From an uncultured Methylophilaceae bacterium (GTDB lineage: Bacteria; Pseudomonadota; Gammaproteobacteria; Burkholderiales; Methylophilaceae): 46,809 bases of DNA. Positions 1-9,911 of the stretch are shown piece after piece. The notes beneath the pieces were generated by a model. The model worked only from the letters and a program-made list of their open reading frames with translations, had not been told where the DNA came from and ran no database searches. The stretch covers positions 1 to 46,809 of the forward strand of contig CAIWQV010000045.1 of the NCBI GenBank assembly GCA_903914945.1, read 5' to 3'. Positions within the stretch are counted from its first letter, which is position 1. Every line of letters begins with the position of its first letter. The position numbers and the translations under genes are program-made.

Positions 1-96
1 TTCCTAGATGAATTTGTAGAAACCGTTGTATTTCAAAATAATAATGGCGAGCCGTCAGGAAGCCCTTCTCAAACTTATAAGATTCAAAAGCCTTAA
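1..96 (+). CDS. C-terminal end of an unidentified upstream protein (partial)
   Basis: Open in frame 1 from window start, ...FLDEFVETVVFQNNNGEPSGSPSQTYKIQKP*, stop TAA 94-96. Family not recognised. Confidence 0.5.
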   Translation, partial: FLDEFVETVVFQNNNGEPSGSPSQTYKIQKP

Positions 97-114
97 TTAC
101 TTTTAAGGCTTTAT
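87..114 (+). terminator. intrinsic-terminator-like hairpin overlapping the stop codon of the upstream CDS
   Basis: Perfect 10-bp inverted repeat AAAGCCTTAA(87-96)-ttactt-TTAAGGCTTT(103-112), followed by a short AT-rich tract. Confidence 0.6.
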
Positions 115-133
115 TCTCAATAATTCAGTACAA

Positions 134-1657
134 TTGTCTTTAAACGGCACTTGTATTTTGAATAAACATCATCCTTTCTTTTTTATAGCTAGTTCATTCT
201 TACTCGGAGCACTTTCTGTTCTGAGTTTTGCCCCTTTTAATCATTACTTTATTTCACTTATTTCTTTAAGTGCTCTTTTTTATATTTGGTATAGATCAAA
301 CGATAAAAAGCAAAATTTTCTCTCGGGGCTTTTTTTTGGCTTAGGTTTATTTGGCTTTGGGATTTCATGGATTTATATAAGTCTCAATACGTTTGGAGGC
401 ATGCCTTCATGGCTTTCAGTTTTAAGTACTTTTTTATTCTGCCTCTTCTTTGCCCTTTTTATTGGTGCTATTGGATGGCTCTCTTCATATCGAAAATCAA
501 GTTTTATATTAACCCCATTTATTTGGACATTTCTAGAATGGATCAAAGGCTGGTTTTTAACTGGGTTCCCCTGGCTCACGATGGGTTATTCTCAAATTCC
601 TTCAAGCCCGCTCGCAGGGTTTTTACCTATCGTTGGAATTTATGGTGTGACACTTATACTGACATGCCTAGCCATCTTACTTAGCTATGCATTGATTGAT
701 AAAGATAAAAGCTCGAGATTTAAAAAGCTTGGTGTGATAACTGTTATATTAATATCAGGACATTTGCTTAAAGATATTCAATGGACTGAGCCAACAGGAA
801 AGCCTATATCTGTATCGCTTGTTCAAGGCAATATCGCTCAAGACATTAAATGGCAAAAAGAAACGATTACACAAATATTAGATACCTATCAAAATTTAAT
901 TCAAAAAACACAAGGTCAAATTATTCTTCTACCAGAAACAGCTATGCCGCTCTTGGTCGAATACATTCCAGCAACATTTAAACAATCAACTTTAGCTCAC
1001 GCCATGAAGCAAAGAGGTAATATTTTTATCGGCGCGATCGAACGTCAAGATACCTCATATTTCAATGTGGTATTCAGCTTAGGTAAGGACTCATCTCAGG
1101 TTTATCGAAAATCTCATTTGGTTCCATTTGGCGAATTTATACCCTTTAAATTTATTTTTCAGTATATCTACACACATTATCTTCACATTCCTATGAATGA
1201 TTTATCGAGGGGCGATATTAACCAGCCTCTTATGACTATCGGAAATCAAAAGATTGCTTTTAATATTTGCTATGAAGATGTTTTCGGTGAAGAGATTATT
1301 CATGCACTCCCTTCCGCCACAATTCTTGCTAATGTAAGCAATGATGCATGGTACGGAAAATCTATTGCTGCATATCAACATTTACAATTTTCTCAAGCGA
1401 GAGCCATAGAAACAGGAAGGATGATGATTCGATCTACAAACACTGGGGTAACAGCCATTATTGATCAACATGGTATTGTCACTGCTATGCTTCCGACATT
1501 TACTGAAGATATCCTTGAAGGTTCTGTTCAGGGATTTAAAAATGCAACGCCTTATGTTCAGTTTGGCAACTGGCCTACTGTTGCTTTATGTTTCATTGTG
1601 ATTCTTGGATGGATTATCAGACATTCAAAACTTTTATCGATATTGAAAAAGAAGTAG
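134..1657 (+). CDS. lnt: apolipoprotein N-acyltransferase
   Basis: Multi-TM N-terminus plus CN-hydrolase domain; motifs LLPETAMPLL, YRKSHLVPFGEFIP, NICYEDVFGEE. TTG start. Confidence 0.95.
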   Translation: MSLNGTCILNKHHPFFFIASSFLLGALSVLSFAPFNHYFISLISLSALFYIWYRSNDKKQNFLSGLFFGLGLFGFGISWIYISLNTFGGMPSWLSVLSTFLFCLFFALFIGAIGWLSSYRKSSFILTPFIWTFLEWIKGWFLTGFPWLTMGYSQIPSSPLAGFLPIVGIYGVTLILTCLAILLSYALIDKDKSSRFKKLGVITVILISGHLLKDIQWTEPTGKPISVSLVQGNIAQDIKWQKETITQILDTYQNLIQKTQGQIILLPETAMPLLVEYIPATFKQSTLAHAMKQRGNIFIGAIERQDTSYFNVVFSLGKDSSQVYRKSHLVPFGEFIPFKFIFQYIYTHYLHIPMNDLSRGDINQPLMTIGNQKIAFNICYEDVFGEEIIHALPSATILANVSNDAWYGKSIAAYQHLQFSQARAIETGRMMIRSTNTGVTAIIDQHGIVTAMLPTFTEDILEGSVQGFKNATPYVQFGNWPTVALCFIVILGWIIRHSKLLSILKKK

Positions 1658-1684
1658 AATGCTTGAATTAGAGATCAATTCATT

Positions 1685-2614
1685 ATGCAATTAACTTTTC
1701 AAGACATCATCCTTAAACTTCAAAATTATTGGGCTAACCAAGGATGTGCAATTCTTCAGCCCTACGATATGGAAGTTGGGGCAGGCACTTCTCATACCGC
1801 AACTTTTTTGAGGTCATTGGGGCCTGAACCATGGAAAGCAACTTATGTACAGCCAAGTCGACGTCCAAAAGATGGTCGCTATGGTAATAATCCCAATAGA
1901 CTTCAACATTATTATCAGCTTCAAGTTGTTCTGAAGCCTTCTCCATTAAATATCCTAGAACTTTATTTAGGCTCACTTAAAGCACTTGGATTTGATCTTA
2001 AAGAAAACGATATTCGCTTCGTAGAAGATGACTGGGAAAATCCTACACTTGGTGCTTGGGGTCTGGGTTGGGAAGTTTGGTTAAATGGAATGGAAATTAC
2101 TCAATTTACTTACTTTCAACAAGTAGGTGGTATTGATTGTAAGCCGATCACAGGAGAAATCACCTATGGCCTCGAAAGGCTTGCTATGTATATCCAAGGT
2201 GTGGATAACGTATACGATCTCACTTGGACCGGCAATTTAAAATATGGCGATGTCTATCTGCAAAATGAAATTGAACAAAGCGCATACAACTTTGAACATA
2301 GCGATGCTGAATTTTTATTTCAAGCTTTTACCGCTCATGAAGAACAAGCCAATTATCTTATAGCTCAAAATTTAGCTCTTCCAGCATATGAGCAAGTATT
2401 AAAAGCAGCCCATTCTTTTAATCTTTTGGATGCTAGAGGCGCAATCAGCACTACTGAGAGAGCAGAATATATTGGTCGCATAAGAAACCTAGCCCGAAAT
2501 GTAGCTAATAGTTACCTCCTAAGCCGAGCAAATTTAGGCTTTCCTTTGGCTGAAAAAGATCATGCAAAAGAAATTATCGATCAACTCAATGCAAAAAAGA
2601 CTGTTAAATCGTGA
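1685..2614 (+). CDS. glyQ: glycyl-tRNA synthetase alpha subunit
   Basis: [43 protein letters not shown]..., classic GlyQ. Confidence 0.97.
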   Translation: MQLTFQDIILKLQNYWANQGCAILQPYDMEVGAGTSHTATFLRSLGPEPWKATYVQPSRRPKDGRYGNNPNRLQHYYQLQVVLKPSPLNILELYLGSLKALGFDLKENDIRFVEDDWENPTLGAWGLGWEVWLNGMEITQFTYFQQVGGIDCKPITGEITYGLERLAMYIQGVDNVYDLTWTGNLKYGDVYLQNEIEQSAYNFEHSDAEFLFQAFTAHEEQANYLIAQNLALPAYEQVLKAAHSFNLLDARGAISTTERAEYIGRIRNLARNVANSYLLSRANLGFPLAEKDHAKEIIDQLNAKKTVKS

Positions 2615-4710
2615 AATTAGATAATTTACTTATTGAGCTGTTAACAGAAGAGTTGCCGCCAAAATCGCAAAAACAACTTGGAATTGCTTTCGGAAAAAAT
2701 ATTAAAGAGTTTCTTGTAAAACAAAATCTTGTAAGTGTAACATCCGAAGAAACTATTTTTTCAACCCCAAGAAGAATCGGTATACATTTAAAAGATGTTC
2801 AAGATGAAGCTAAAGATCAAAATGCTTCTGTCAAGCTTATGCCGGCATCCGTCGGACTCGATGCTTCAAAAAAACCAACAGAGGCTTTATTAAAAAAATT
2901 ATATGCAATCGGCTTAGATGAAAAAGCAATTAATCGTATAGTGATAAAAAATGAAAATAATGCTGATGTTTTGTATGTCGATAAAAATATAGAAGGCGCA
3001 AAACTAAAAGATATTATTTCTGAATGTATTTCATCATGCCTCACACGTTTGCCCATAAAAAAAATGATGTCTTATCAACTTGCAGATGGATGGACCACTG
3101 TTAATTTTGTGAGACCGGCTCATGGATTGATCGTTCTTCATGGCACAAATATTATTAAAGCAAATGTATTAGGTGTTGAATCTAATCGAACAACATTGGG
3201 GCATCGCTTCGAATCTAAAAAAGAGTCTATCGAAATTAAACATGCTGACGAATACGCTGATCAAATGAGAACAGAAGGTTCAGTCATCGTTTCTTTTGAA
3301 GAGAGAAAAGTCTTAATTGAAAATAGCCTTAAAGAAAAAGCATTAAATCTATCGAGCCAACTTACTCCGATTAATGATGCAGATCTTCTTGAAGAAGTTA
3401 CGGCGCTAGTTGAATATCCAAATATTTTAGTGGGTGAATTTGAATCTAAATTTCTTGAAGTCCCACAAGAATGTCTTATCTTAACCATGAAAGCCAATCA
3501 AAAATATTTTCCTTTGATTGATAAAAATAAGAAGCTTGCAAATCAATTCTTAATTGTTTCAAATATATCGCCTAAGAATACCAATCTCATCATTCAAGGA
3601 AATGAGAAAGTTATTAGGCCTCGGCTGTCGGATGCAGAGTTCTTTTACGTACAAGATAAAAAGAAACCTCTCAAAGAATATCTTTCACAGCTCGCACATA
3701 TCGTTTACCACAATAAACTTGGCTCGCAGGCTGAGAGATCTGCCAGAGTTAAGCTAATCGCATCTATTATTGTAAAAACTTTAAATCAATCTAAATTACA
3801 TGATGCTACTCTTCTTGCGTCCGATCTATCAAAAGCTGATTTATCCACTAATATGGTTGGTGAGTTTCCTGAGCTTCAGGGCGTTATGGGTAGGTATTAT
3901 GCGCTCAATGAAAACCTCTCAGAAGAGGTGGCATTTGCGATTGAAGATCATTACAAGCCAAGATTTTCTGGGGATTCGCTACCAAGAAGTACTGTGGGAG
4001 ATATCGTAGCGCTTGCTGACAAAATTGAAACCTTAATTGGTTTATTTAGTATTGGAGAAAAGCCCACTGGCGATAAAGATCCTTTTGCACTGAGACGACA
4101 GGCGATCGGTATTATTCGAATCCTGATAGATAAAAATATTGATTTGAACTTAAATACAATAATTTCTGATTCTATTCATGCAACTCAATTAAATGAATCG
4201 AAAGACCTAAATCCTTTTATTTATGATCGCCTTACTAATTTCTTTAAAGAGCAAGGGTATGCAGCGCTAGATATTGAAGCAGTCTTAGCCATAGAATCAG
4301 GGCAAATTAATGAAATCCCTAAAAGACTAAATGCAATTAAGGAGTTTTTACTTTTACCGGAATCTAAAGATTTGGCATCAGCCAATAAAAGAGTAGGCAA
4401 TATCCTCAAAAAGGCTGATCTTAAAACTACTTTAAAAGTTGATCATGCCTTGCTCAAGGATGAAGCCGAGATTAATCTTTATAAAACATTAGATGAAGTT
4501 GATGCTGACACCAGAAAACAATATCAGGCAAAAGATTATGCGGGCTCACTTAAATTGCTTTGTAAACTCAAAAGCCCAATTGATCAATTTTTTAATGATG
4601 TGATGGTGAATGCAGAAAATGAGTCACTCAAAACGAATCGCCTCGCACTTCTTGAAAAACTTCATGCAGCAATGAATTTGGTTGCTGATTTATCTAAACT
4701 CTCTTCTTAA
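2611..4710 (+). CDS. glyS: glycyl-tRNA synthetase beta subunit
   Basis: [14 protein letters not shown]-terminus, 699 aa; GTGA overlap with glyQ. Confidence 0.97.
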   Translation: MKLDNLLIELLTEELPPKSQKQLGIAFGKNIKEFLVKQNLVSVTSEETIFSTPRRIGIHLKDVQDEAKDQNASVKLMPASVGLDASKKPTEALLKKLYAIGLDEKAINRIVIKNENNADVLYVDKNIEGAKLKDIISECISSCLTRLPIKKMMSYQLADGWTTVNFVRPAHGLIVLHGTNIIKANVLGVESNRTTLGHRFESKKESIEIKHADEYADQMRTEGSVIVSFEERKVLIENSLKEKALNLSSQLTPINDADLLEEVTALVEYPNILVGEFESKFLEVPQECLILTMKANQKYFPLIDKNKKLANQFLIVSNISPKNTNLIIQGNEKVIRPRLSDAEFFYVQDKKKPLKEYLSQLAHIVYHNKLGSQAERSARVKLIASIIVKTLNQSKLHDATLLASDLSKADLSTNMVGEFPELQGVMGRYYALNENLSEEVAFAIEDHYKPRFSGDSLPRSTVGDIVALADKIETLIGLFSIGEKPTGDKDPFALRRQAIGIIRILIDKNIDLNLNTIISDSIHATQLNESKDLNPFIYDRLTNFFKEQGYAALDIEAVLAIESGQINEIPKRLNAIKEFLLLPESKDLASANKRVGNILKKADLKTTLKVDHALLKDEAEINLYKTLDEVDADTRKQYQAKDYAGSLKLLCKLKSPIDQFFNDVMVNAENESLKTNRLALLEKLHAAMNLVADLSKLSS

Positions 4711-4714
4711 ATTT

Positions 4715-5257
4715 ATGAAATTAGTCATTTTAGATAGAGATGGCGTCATTAACGAAGATAGTGTCAATTTTATAAAGACGCCTAACGAATGGATTCCTAT
4801 TCAAGATAGTTTAGAATCCATTGCACTTTTAAACCAATCTGGCTTTAAAGTTGTTATAGCCACAAATCAATCAGGAATTAGTCGTGGCCTCTTTGACGTA
4901 TCAACCCTCAATCTCATTCATGAAAAAATGTTTAAACTACTCTCTCAACAAGGCGGTCATATCGATGCTATTTTCTTTTGTCCTCATAGAGCAGAAGAGA
5001 ATTGTGACTGCCGCAAACCCAAGCCCGGCATGTTAAAAGAAATTGCTCATCGCTTTTCAGTGAATTTAGATAAAGTTCCGGCAATTGGTGACTCACTAAG
5101 AGACTTGGAAGCTTTTGATGCAGTGGGTGCGCAACCTATACTTGTCAAAACCGGAAAAGGAGAAGAAACATTTGCAAAGGGTGGACTACCCAAAAATACT
5201 TGGATCTGTGAGAATCTTGCTGAGGCAACACAAAGAATTATTTCGGAGTATATTTAA
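4715..5257 (+). CDS. gmhB: D-glycero-beta-D-manno-heptose 1,7-bisphosphate 7-phosphatase
   Basis: HAD motif DRDGVIN; zinc loop CPHRAEENCDCRKPKPGM. ATG at 4715 preferred over the ORF start. Confidence 0.93.
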   Translation: MKLVILDRDGVINEDSVNFIKTPNEWIPIQDSLESIALLNQSGFKVVIATNQSGISRGLFDVSTLNLIHEKMFKLLSQQGGHIDAIFFCPHRAEENCDCRKPKPGMLKEIAHRFSVNLDKVPAIGDSLRDLEAFDAVGAQPILVKTGKGEETFAKGGLPKNTWICENLAEATQRIISEYI

Positions 5258-5267
5258 TCAAAAAATA

Positions 5268-5975
5268 ATGCTTTATTTACGATCCATTATTTTTCTAATC
5301 GGCATGTGGATTTTTACAATTCCATTTACCTTGGCATCCCTTCTCACATTTCCCTTCCCGCCAATTGCCAGATATAAATTTATTTCAATTTGGGCAAAAA
5401 CAATGTTATATTGGCTTCGAATTTCCTGTAATCTAAATTTTGTTGTCAAAGGGGAGCAAAACATAGGTTCTACAGCATCGATTGTACTTTCCAAACATCA
5501 ATCAGCATGGGAAACGCTTGCTTTTCAAAAAATTTTTCCTCCGCAAGTTTGGGTTCTAAAAAAAGAACTGTTATGGGTTCCATTTTTTGGATGGGGTCTA
5601 GCTATGACATCTCCAATCGCCATTAACCGAAAAGCTGGGCGTAAATCTCTAGAACAAATACTTATCCAAGGTCTTGATCGACTTAAAAAAGGCTTTTGGA
5701 TTGTAATGTTTCCTGAAGGCACACGAACCCCTCCAGGAGAAAAAGGCAAATATCATATTGGTGGCGCTTGGGTCGCTTCCAAAACAAACACGCAAGTCAT
5801 TCCTGTTGCACATAACGCAGGTCTATTTTGGCCTAAAAATTCAATCCTTAAAAAACCTGGAACTATCCAAGTCAGTATCGGTGAACCTATCGATGTTAAA
5901 GGCAAAGAGCCTAATCAAATTATTAAACTTACTGAAGATTGGATTGAGAAAGAGGTTTTACATTTAAATGATTAA
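5268..5975 (+). CDS. plsC: 1-acyl-sn-glycerol-3-phosphate acyltransferase family protein
   Basis: SKHQSAWET (HX4D/E-like) and FPEGTRTPPG motifs; start ATG 5268. Confidence 0.9.
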   Translation: MLYLRSIIFLIGMWIFTIPFTLASLLTFPFPPIARYKFISIWAKTMLYWLRISCNLNFVVKGEQNIGSTASIVLSKHQSAWETLAFQKIFPPQVWVLKKELLWVPFFGWGLAMTSPIAINRKAGRKSLEQILIQGLDRLKKGFWIVMFPEGTRTPPGEKGKYHIGGAWVASKTNTQVIPVAHNAGLFWPKNSILKKPGTIQVSIGEPIDVKGKEPNQIIKLTEDWIEKEVLHLND

Positions 5976-6690
5976 TTTAAAACCCACCAACCTTGAACTA
6001 TTTTTACCTAGCGGCAAAAAGATCAAATACCTATTAAAACGAAGAAATCGAAGAACTATCGGCTTAAAAGTTGATCATGAAGGTCTTGTCATTCACGCGC
6101 CTATTCTTATCCCAAGATCGCGTATTGAAGAACTTATTATGCCAAAACTGGATTGGATCCAAGAAAAACTCTCCCATCAACTAAAACAAAAAAAGAAAAT
6201 TAGTTGGAAAACTGGAGAATTAATTCATATTTTAGGAAATAAAGTTATATTAAGTCTTAAGGTTAGCAAAACGAATTCAGTTCTTCAGGATAAAGACGTA
6301 TTGCATGTTGATACAAATCGTATTCATGATCCAATTCACTCTGCAAAACTTGTTTCAAAATGGTTAAAAGAAAAAGCATTGAAAGATTTTATTCGAAGAG
6401 TGGAAGTGTTTAGTGTCAAACTGAACGTAAATCCGTCTAATATTTATCTATCAAACGCAAAATCTAGATGGGGAAGTTGTAATACAAAAAGAGAAATAAG
6501 ACTGAACTGGAGACTTATCCAGGCGCCTCCACATATTATCAATTATGTAATTTGTCATGAATTAGCTCATCTCAAGGAAATGAACCATTCGAATCGCTTC
6601 TGGGAAGAGGTTGAAAAAGTCCTCCCTGAATATCGCTCATCAGAAAAAGAACTCAAAACACTTTCGAGCGACTTATACCTTGTTGGTTAA
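5968..6690 (+). CDS. YgjP/SprT-like M48-type metallopeptidase domain protein
   Basis: SRWGSC and ICHELAHLKEMNHSNRFW metal-binding motif; overlaps plsC by 8 bp. Confidence 0.88.
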   Translation: MINLKPTNLELFLPSGKKIKYLLKRRNRRTIGLKVDHEGLVIHAPILIPRSRIEELIMPKLDWIQEKLSHQLKQKKKISWKTGELIHILGNKVILSLKVSKTNSVLQDKDVLHVDTNRIHDPIHSAKLVSKWLKEKALKDFIRRVEVFSVKLNVNPSNIYLSNAKSRWGSCNTKREIRLNWRLIQAPPHIINYVICHELAHLKEMNHSNRFWEEVEKVLPEYRSSEKELKTLSSDLYLVG

Positions 6691-7262
6691 ATAAGTTTTG
6701 CGAGGTCGCTCGCCATTTCTTCAGGCCTCTGTCCATTGCTCATGTGAAGTTTAACTTTTCCGTCTTTATTAATAATATAAAGACCTGCACTATGATCAAT
6801 CGTATATCCAGCTTTACTGCCATCATCCACTTTCTTATAAAAAATCTTAAACTGGCTTGCTACTTTATCAATGTCAGCTTCTGAGCCAGTGAGTCCTATA
6901 AAAGAATCATTGAATGTTGGGATAAATTTCTTTAATACAGCCTCATTATCGCGAGCAGGGTCTAGAGTAATAAAAATAACTTGTACAGCCGAGGCTTTGT
7001 CTTTTAGTAAATTCATCGTTTTTTTAAGATCTATCATAGTGGTAGGACATATATCTGGACAATGTGTAAATCCAAAAAAGAGAACAACAACTTTCCCTTT
7101 GAAATCGTCCAATGTTCTTATGTGACCATTAAAATCATGCAACTTAAACGAAGTATTAATGGGAACTGAGCCAATATCTGTCCCTATAAAGCTTTGTTCT
7201 TGAGGTTTTTGACACGCCACAAGACAAATTAAGACCGACAATAAAAATAAGATTTTTTTCAT
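6687..7262 (-). CDS. SCO1/SenC family copper chaperone lipoprotein
   Basis: Lipobox LVAC, GFTHCPDICPTTM, TIDHSAGLYII. Confidence 0.93.
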   Translation of the reverse strand: MKKILFLLSVLICLVACQKPQEQSFIGTDIGSVPINTSFKLHDFNGHIRTLDDFKGKVVVLFFGFTHCPDICPTTMIDLKKTMNLLKDKASAVQVIFITLDPARDNEAVLKKFIPTFNDSFIGLTGSEADIDKVASQFKIFYKKVDDGSKAGYTIDHSAGLYIINKDGKVKLHMSNGQRPEEMASDLAKLI

Positions 7263-7360
7263 AATATATTTCTCAATAAAAGCGATTCATTTTATCATGT
7301 TAATAAATGGCAATATGCCTGATAGAAGCCTAACGAAGCATTACCAATTTAAGGAAAACT

Positions 7361-8293
7361 ATGGCAATCCCAACATCAATGGAAAACCGTGACGGATACA
7401 TTTGGTTTGATAACAAAATGACGCCTTGGCGAGAAGCTAAAACCCATGTGCTCACGCATACGCTTCATTACGGTATGGGCGTTTTCGAAGGAGTCAGGGC
7501 CTATAAAACAAATGAAGCTACTGCTATTTTTAGACTTAAAGAACATACTGATCGACTCTTTAATTCTGCACATATCCTTGGTATGAAAATGCCTTATGAC
7601 AAAAATGTCATTATGGAAGCGCACAAAAAAGCCGTAAAAGAAAACAAATTAGAATCTGCATATATAAGACCTATGGCCTTTTATGGCGCTGAAGCCATGG
7701 GGATTTCAGCAAAAACTTTATCTACTCATGTAATTGTTGCTGCATGGGAATGGGGTGCATATATGGGCAAAGAAGCGCTCGAAAATGGGATTCGCGTTAA
7801 AACTTCTTCTTTCTCGAGGCATCATGTAAATGTAACTATGTGCAAAGCTAAGGCTAATGGTAACTATATGAATTCTATCCTCGCGCATCAAGAAGCGATG
7901 CAAGATGGATATGATGAAGCTCTATTACTCGACGTCAATGGTTTTGTTACTGAAGGTTCTGGTGAAAATATATTTATCGTAAAACATAATAAACTGATTA
8001 CACCTGATCTCACGAGTGCATTAGAAGGTATCACTCGAGATACTATTATTCAAATCGCCAGCGATTTAAAAATCCCAGTAATAGAAAAAAGAATTACACG
8101 CGATGAAGTTTATACTGCAGATGAAGCTTTCTTCACAGGGACTGCGGCTGAAGTAACACCAATTAAAGAGCTTGATAGAAGAATTATTGGTAAAGGACAT
8201 CGGGGAGAAATAACTAAGGAATTACAAAGTATTTATTTTGATGCTGTCACTGGCAAATCGAAGAAATATGCAGATTGGCTAACCTACGTTTAA
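7361..8293 (+). CDS. ilvE: branched-chain amino acid aminotransferase
   Basis: YIWFDNKMTPWREAKTHVLTHTLHYGMGVFEGVRAY..., class IV aminotransferase. Confidence 0.96.
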   Translation: MAIPTSMENRDGYIWFDNKMTPWREAKTHVLTHTLHYGMGVFEGVRAYKTNEATAIFRLKEHTDRLFNSAHILGMKMPYDKNVIMEAHKKAVKENKLESAYIRPMAFYGAEAMGISAKTLSTHVIVAAWEWGAYMGKEALENGIRVKTSSFSRHHVNVTMCKAKANGNYMNSILAHQEAMQDGYDEALLLDVNGFVTEGSGENIFIVKHNKLITPDLTSALEGITRDTIIQIASDLKIPVIEKRITRDEVYTADEAFFTGTAAEVTPIKELDRRIIGKGHRGEITKELQSIYFDAVTGKSKKYADWLTYV

Positions 8294-8296
8294 AAT

Positions 8297-8458
8297 ATGA
8301 ATCAAAAAATTATCGCTATAGATAAAAAAGATCTGCCACTATTTTGTCCTTCACAAAAAGAAAATTTATTCTCATCTCACCCAAGAGTATTTTTAGATAT
8401 TACAAAAACGGGCACTGTATCTTGCCCTTATTGCGGCGCAAGATATAAATTAAAATAA
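8297..8458 (+). CDS. small CHCC-type zinc-finger domain protein (53 aa)
   Basis: Not in the supplied ORF track. Translates as MNQKIIAIDKKDLPLFCPSQKENLFSSHPRVFLDITKTGTVSCPYCGARYKLK*, with C...H...CPYC ligands. Confidence 0.85.
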   Translation: MNQKIIAIDKKDLPLFCPSQKENLFSSHPRVFLDITKTGTVSCPYCGARYKLK

Positions 8459-8459
8459 A

Positions 8460-9269
8460 TTAACTCCATGCGCCTTTGTAGCTAAAGGTATTTGAATCCT
8501 TACCCCATAGCTTTTCAATAACGCTTGCAGCATTCAGGTTAAGGCTATTAGTCCAGAAATCTAATTTTCCTGCTGTATGGCTAAGATTAAGTAATTTTTT
8601 TTCCTCTAAAACATGTTTTAAATGCTTAGCGACTGCATCGCCCGTATCTACAATCGCAACATGGCTTGGTATCATTGCTTGAATAATAGGTTTAAGGAAA
8701 GAATAATGCGTGCACCCCAATACAAGGGTATCAATATTTTCTTTCAAAAGAGGCGCAATATATTGCTTTAAAAGCGCCATTAGAACTGGACTTTTTAAAT
8801 CGCCTTGTTCTACAAGTTCTACCAACCCAGAACATGGCTGAGTAATAAAATGAATATCATTGCCATGATGCTCTAGCAGAGCTGAAAATTTAGCACTTAA
8901 TAAAGTCCCTGATGTTGCCAATACACCGACCACCTTATTTTTAGATAGTATCGAAGCTGGCTTTACTGCTGGCTCCATTCCTATAATTGGGTAATTAAAT
9001 TGATCTCTGAGTGTTTGGATTGAAGCTGCGGTAGCAGTATTGCAAGCTACCACAACTGATTTGACTTTATGTGTGTCTAAGAATTCAAAAACAGTTAATA
9101 CGCGACGGTTAATTTCTTCAGATGTTTTCTCGCCATAGGGTGCAAATTTAGAATCTGCTACATATATCAAATTCTCGTGTGGCAAATAATCTCGAATATA
9201 TTTCAGCACTGAAATACCGCCTACACCGGAATCAATCACGCCAATAGAATAATTTAGAGATGAGGCCAT
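8460..9269 (-). CDS. murI: glutamate racemase
   Basis: IGVIDSGVGGISVLK, VVACNTATAA, LVLGCTHYSFL. Confidence 0.95.
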   Translation of the reverse strand: MASSLNYSIGVIDSGVGGISVLKYIRDYLPHENLIYVADSKFAPYGEKTSEEINRRVLTVFEFLDTHKVKSVVVACNTATAASIQTLRDQFNYPIIGMEPAVKPASILSKNKVVGVLATSGTLLSAKFSALLEHHGNDIHFITQPCSGLVELVEQGDLKSPVLMALLKQYIAPLLKENIDTLVLGCTHYSFLKPIIQAMIPSHVAIVDTGDAVAKHLKHVLEEKKLLNLSHTAGKLDFWTNSLNLNAASVIEKLWGKDSNTFSYKGAWS

Positions 9270-9347
9270 GGGTTTAATTTAAGTTTTATTTAAATCTAAA
9301 TATAGATGATAGCAAGCTTAATGTACAATAGATTAGAAAGGAAAATC

Positions 9348-9896
9348 ATGGGGTACCGTTTGTCAAAAATATTTACCAGGACTGGCGATAAAGGATCTAC
9401 AGGCCTTGGAGACGGATCAAAAACTAAAAAATTTAGTGACCGAATAATCGCCATGGGCGCAATTGATGAACTTAATTCAATGATTGGGCTAATGCTTACA
9501 GAAAGCTTGCCACCTAAAATCAATAAAATCCTTACTGTTATTCAGCATCATCTATTTAATCTAGGCGGTGAAATCTCAATGCCTGGCCACAAAATTATTC
9601 AAAAAAAAGATGTGCTTGAATTAGAAGAAATTATTACGTCTTACAATAAAAATTTACCCCCTTTGAAGGAATTCATTCTTCCTGGGGGATCAAGGCCTGC
9701 GGCTTTTTGTCATATGGCACGAACGATCTGCAGAAGAACTGAGCAAGCTGTATTTAAACTTAACTCCGGAGAGAGTATCAATCCATTTTCTCTTCAGTAC
9801 ATTAATCGACTCTCGGATCTTTTATTCGTTCTTGCGAGAGTTATCAATAAACATAAAAAAGTTAAAGATGTTTTTTGGAAAAAAAATATCAGTTAG
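9348..9896 (+). CDS. PduO-type cob(I)alamin adenosyltransferase
   Basis: MGYRLSKIFTRTGDKGSTGLGDGS...ICRRTEQAV; start ATG 9348 preferred over ORF start 9306. Confidence 0.93.
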   Translation: MGYRLSKIFTRTGDKGSTGLGDGSKTKKFSDRIIAMGAIDELNSMIGLMLTESLPPKINKILTVIQHHLFNLGGEISMPGHKIIQKKDVLELEEIITSYNKNLPPLKEFILPGGSRPAAFCHMARTICRRTEQAVFKLNSGESINPFSLQYINRLSDLLFVLARVINKHKKVKDVFWKKNIS

Positions 9897-9911
9897 TACA
9901 GATCTTATTTA

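Noticed and set aside
373-579. Antisense ORFs in the track (e.g. 373-579 -, 1734-1976 -, 2817-3056 -, 26031-26288 -, 41711-41947 -)
   Set aside because: Lie opposite well-conserved genes, have low-complexity or composition-driven translations and no recognisable domains.
367-684. Same-strand alternate-frame ORFs (e.g. 367-684, 3554-3757, 3800-4009, 20920-21129, 41973-42179)
   Set aside because: Fully nested inside lnt, glyS, thiL or clpA in another frame, with no supporting features.
7263-7360. GGCA-ata-TGCC dyad upstream of ilvE as a regulator site
   Set aside because: 4-bp arms only; no further support.
9270-9347. Cobalamin riboswitch upstream of the adenosyltransferase
   Set aside because: The intergenic region is only 78 bp, AT-rich, and has no B12-box-like sequence.
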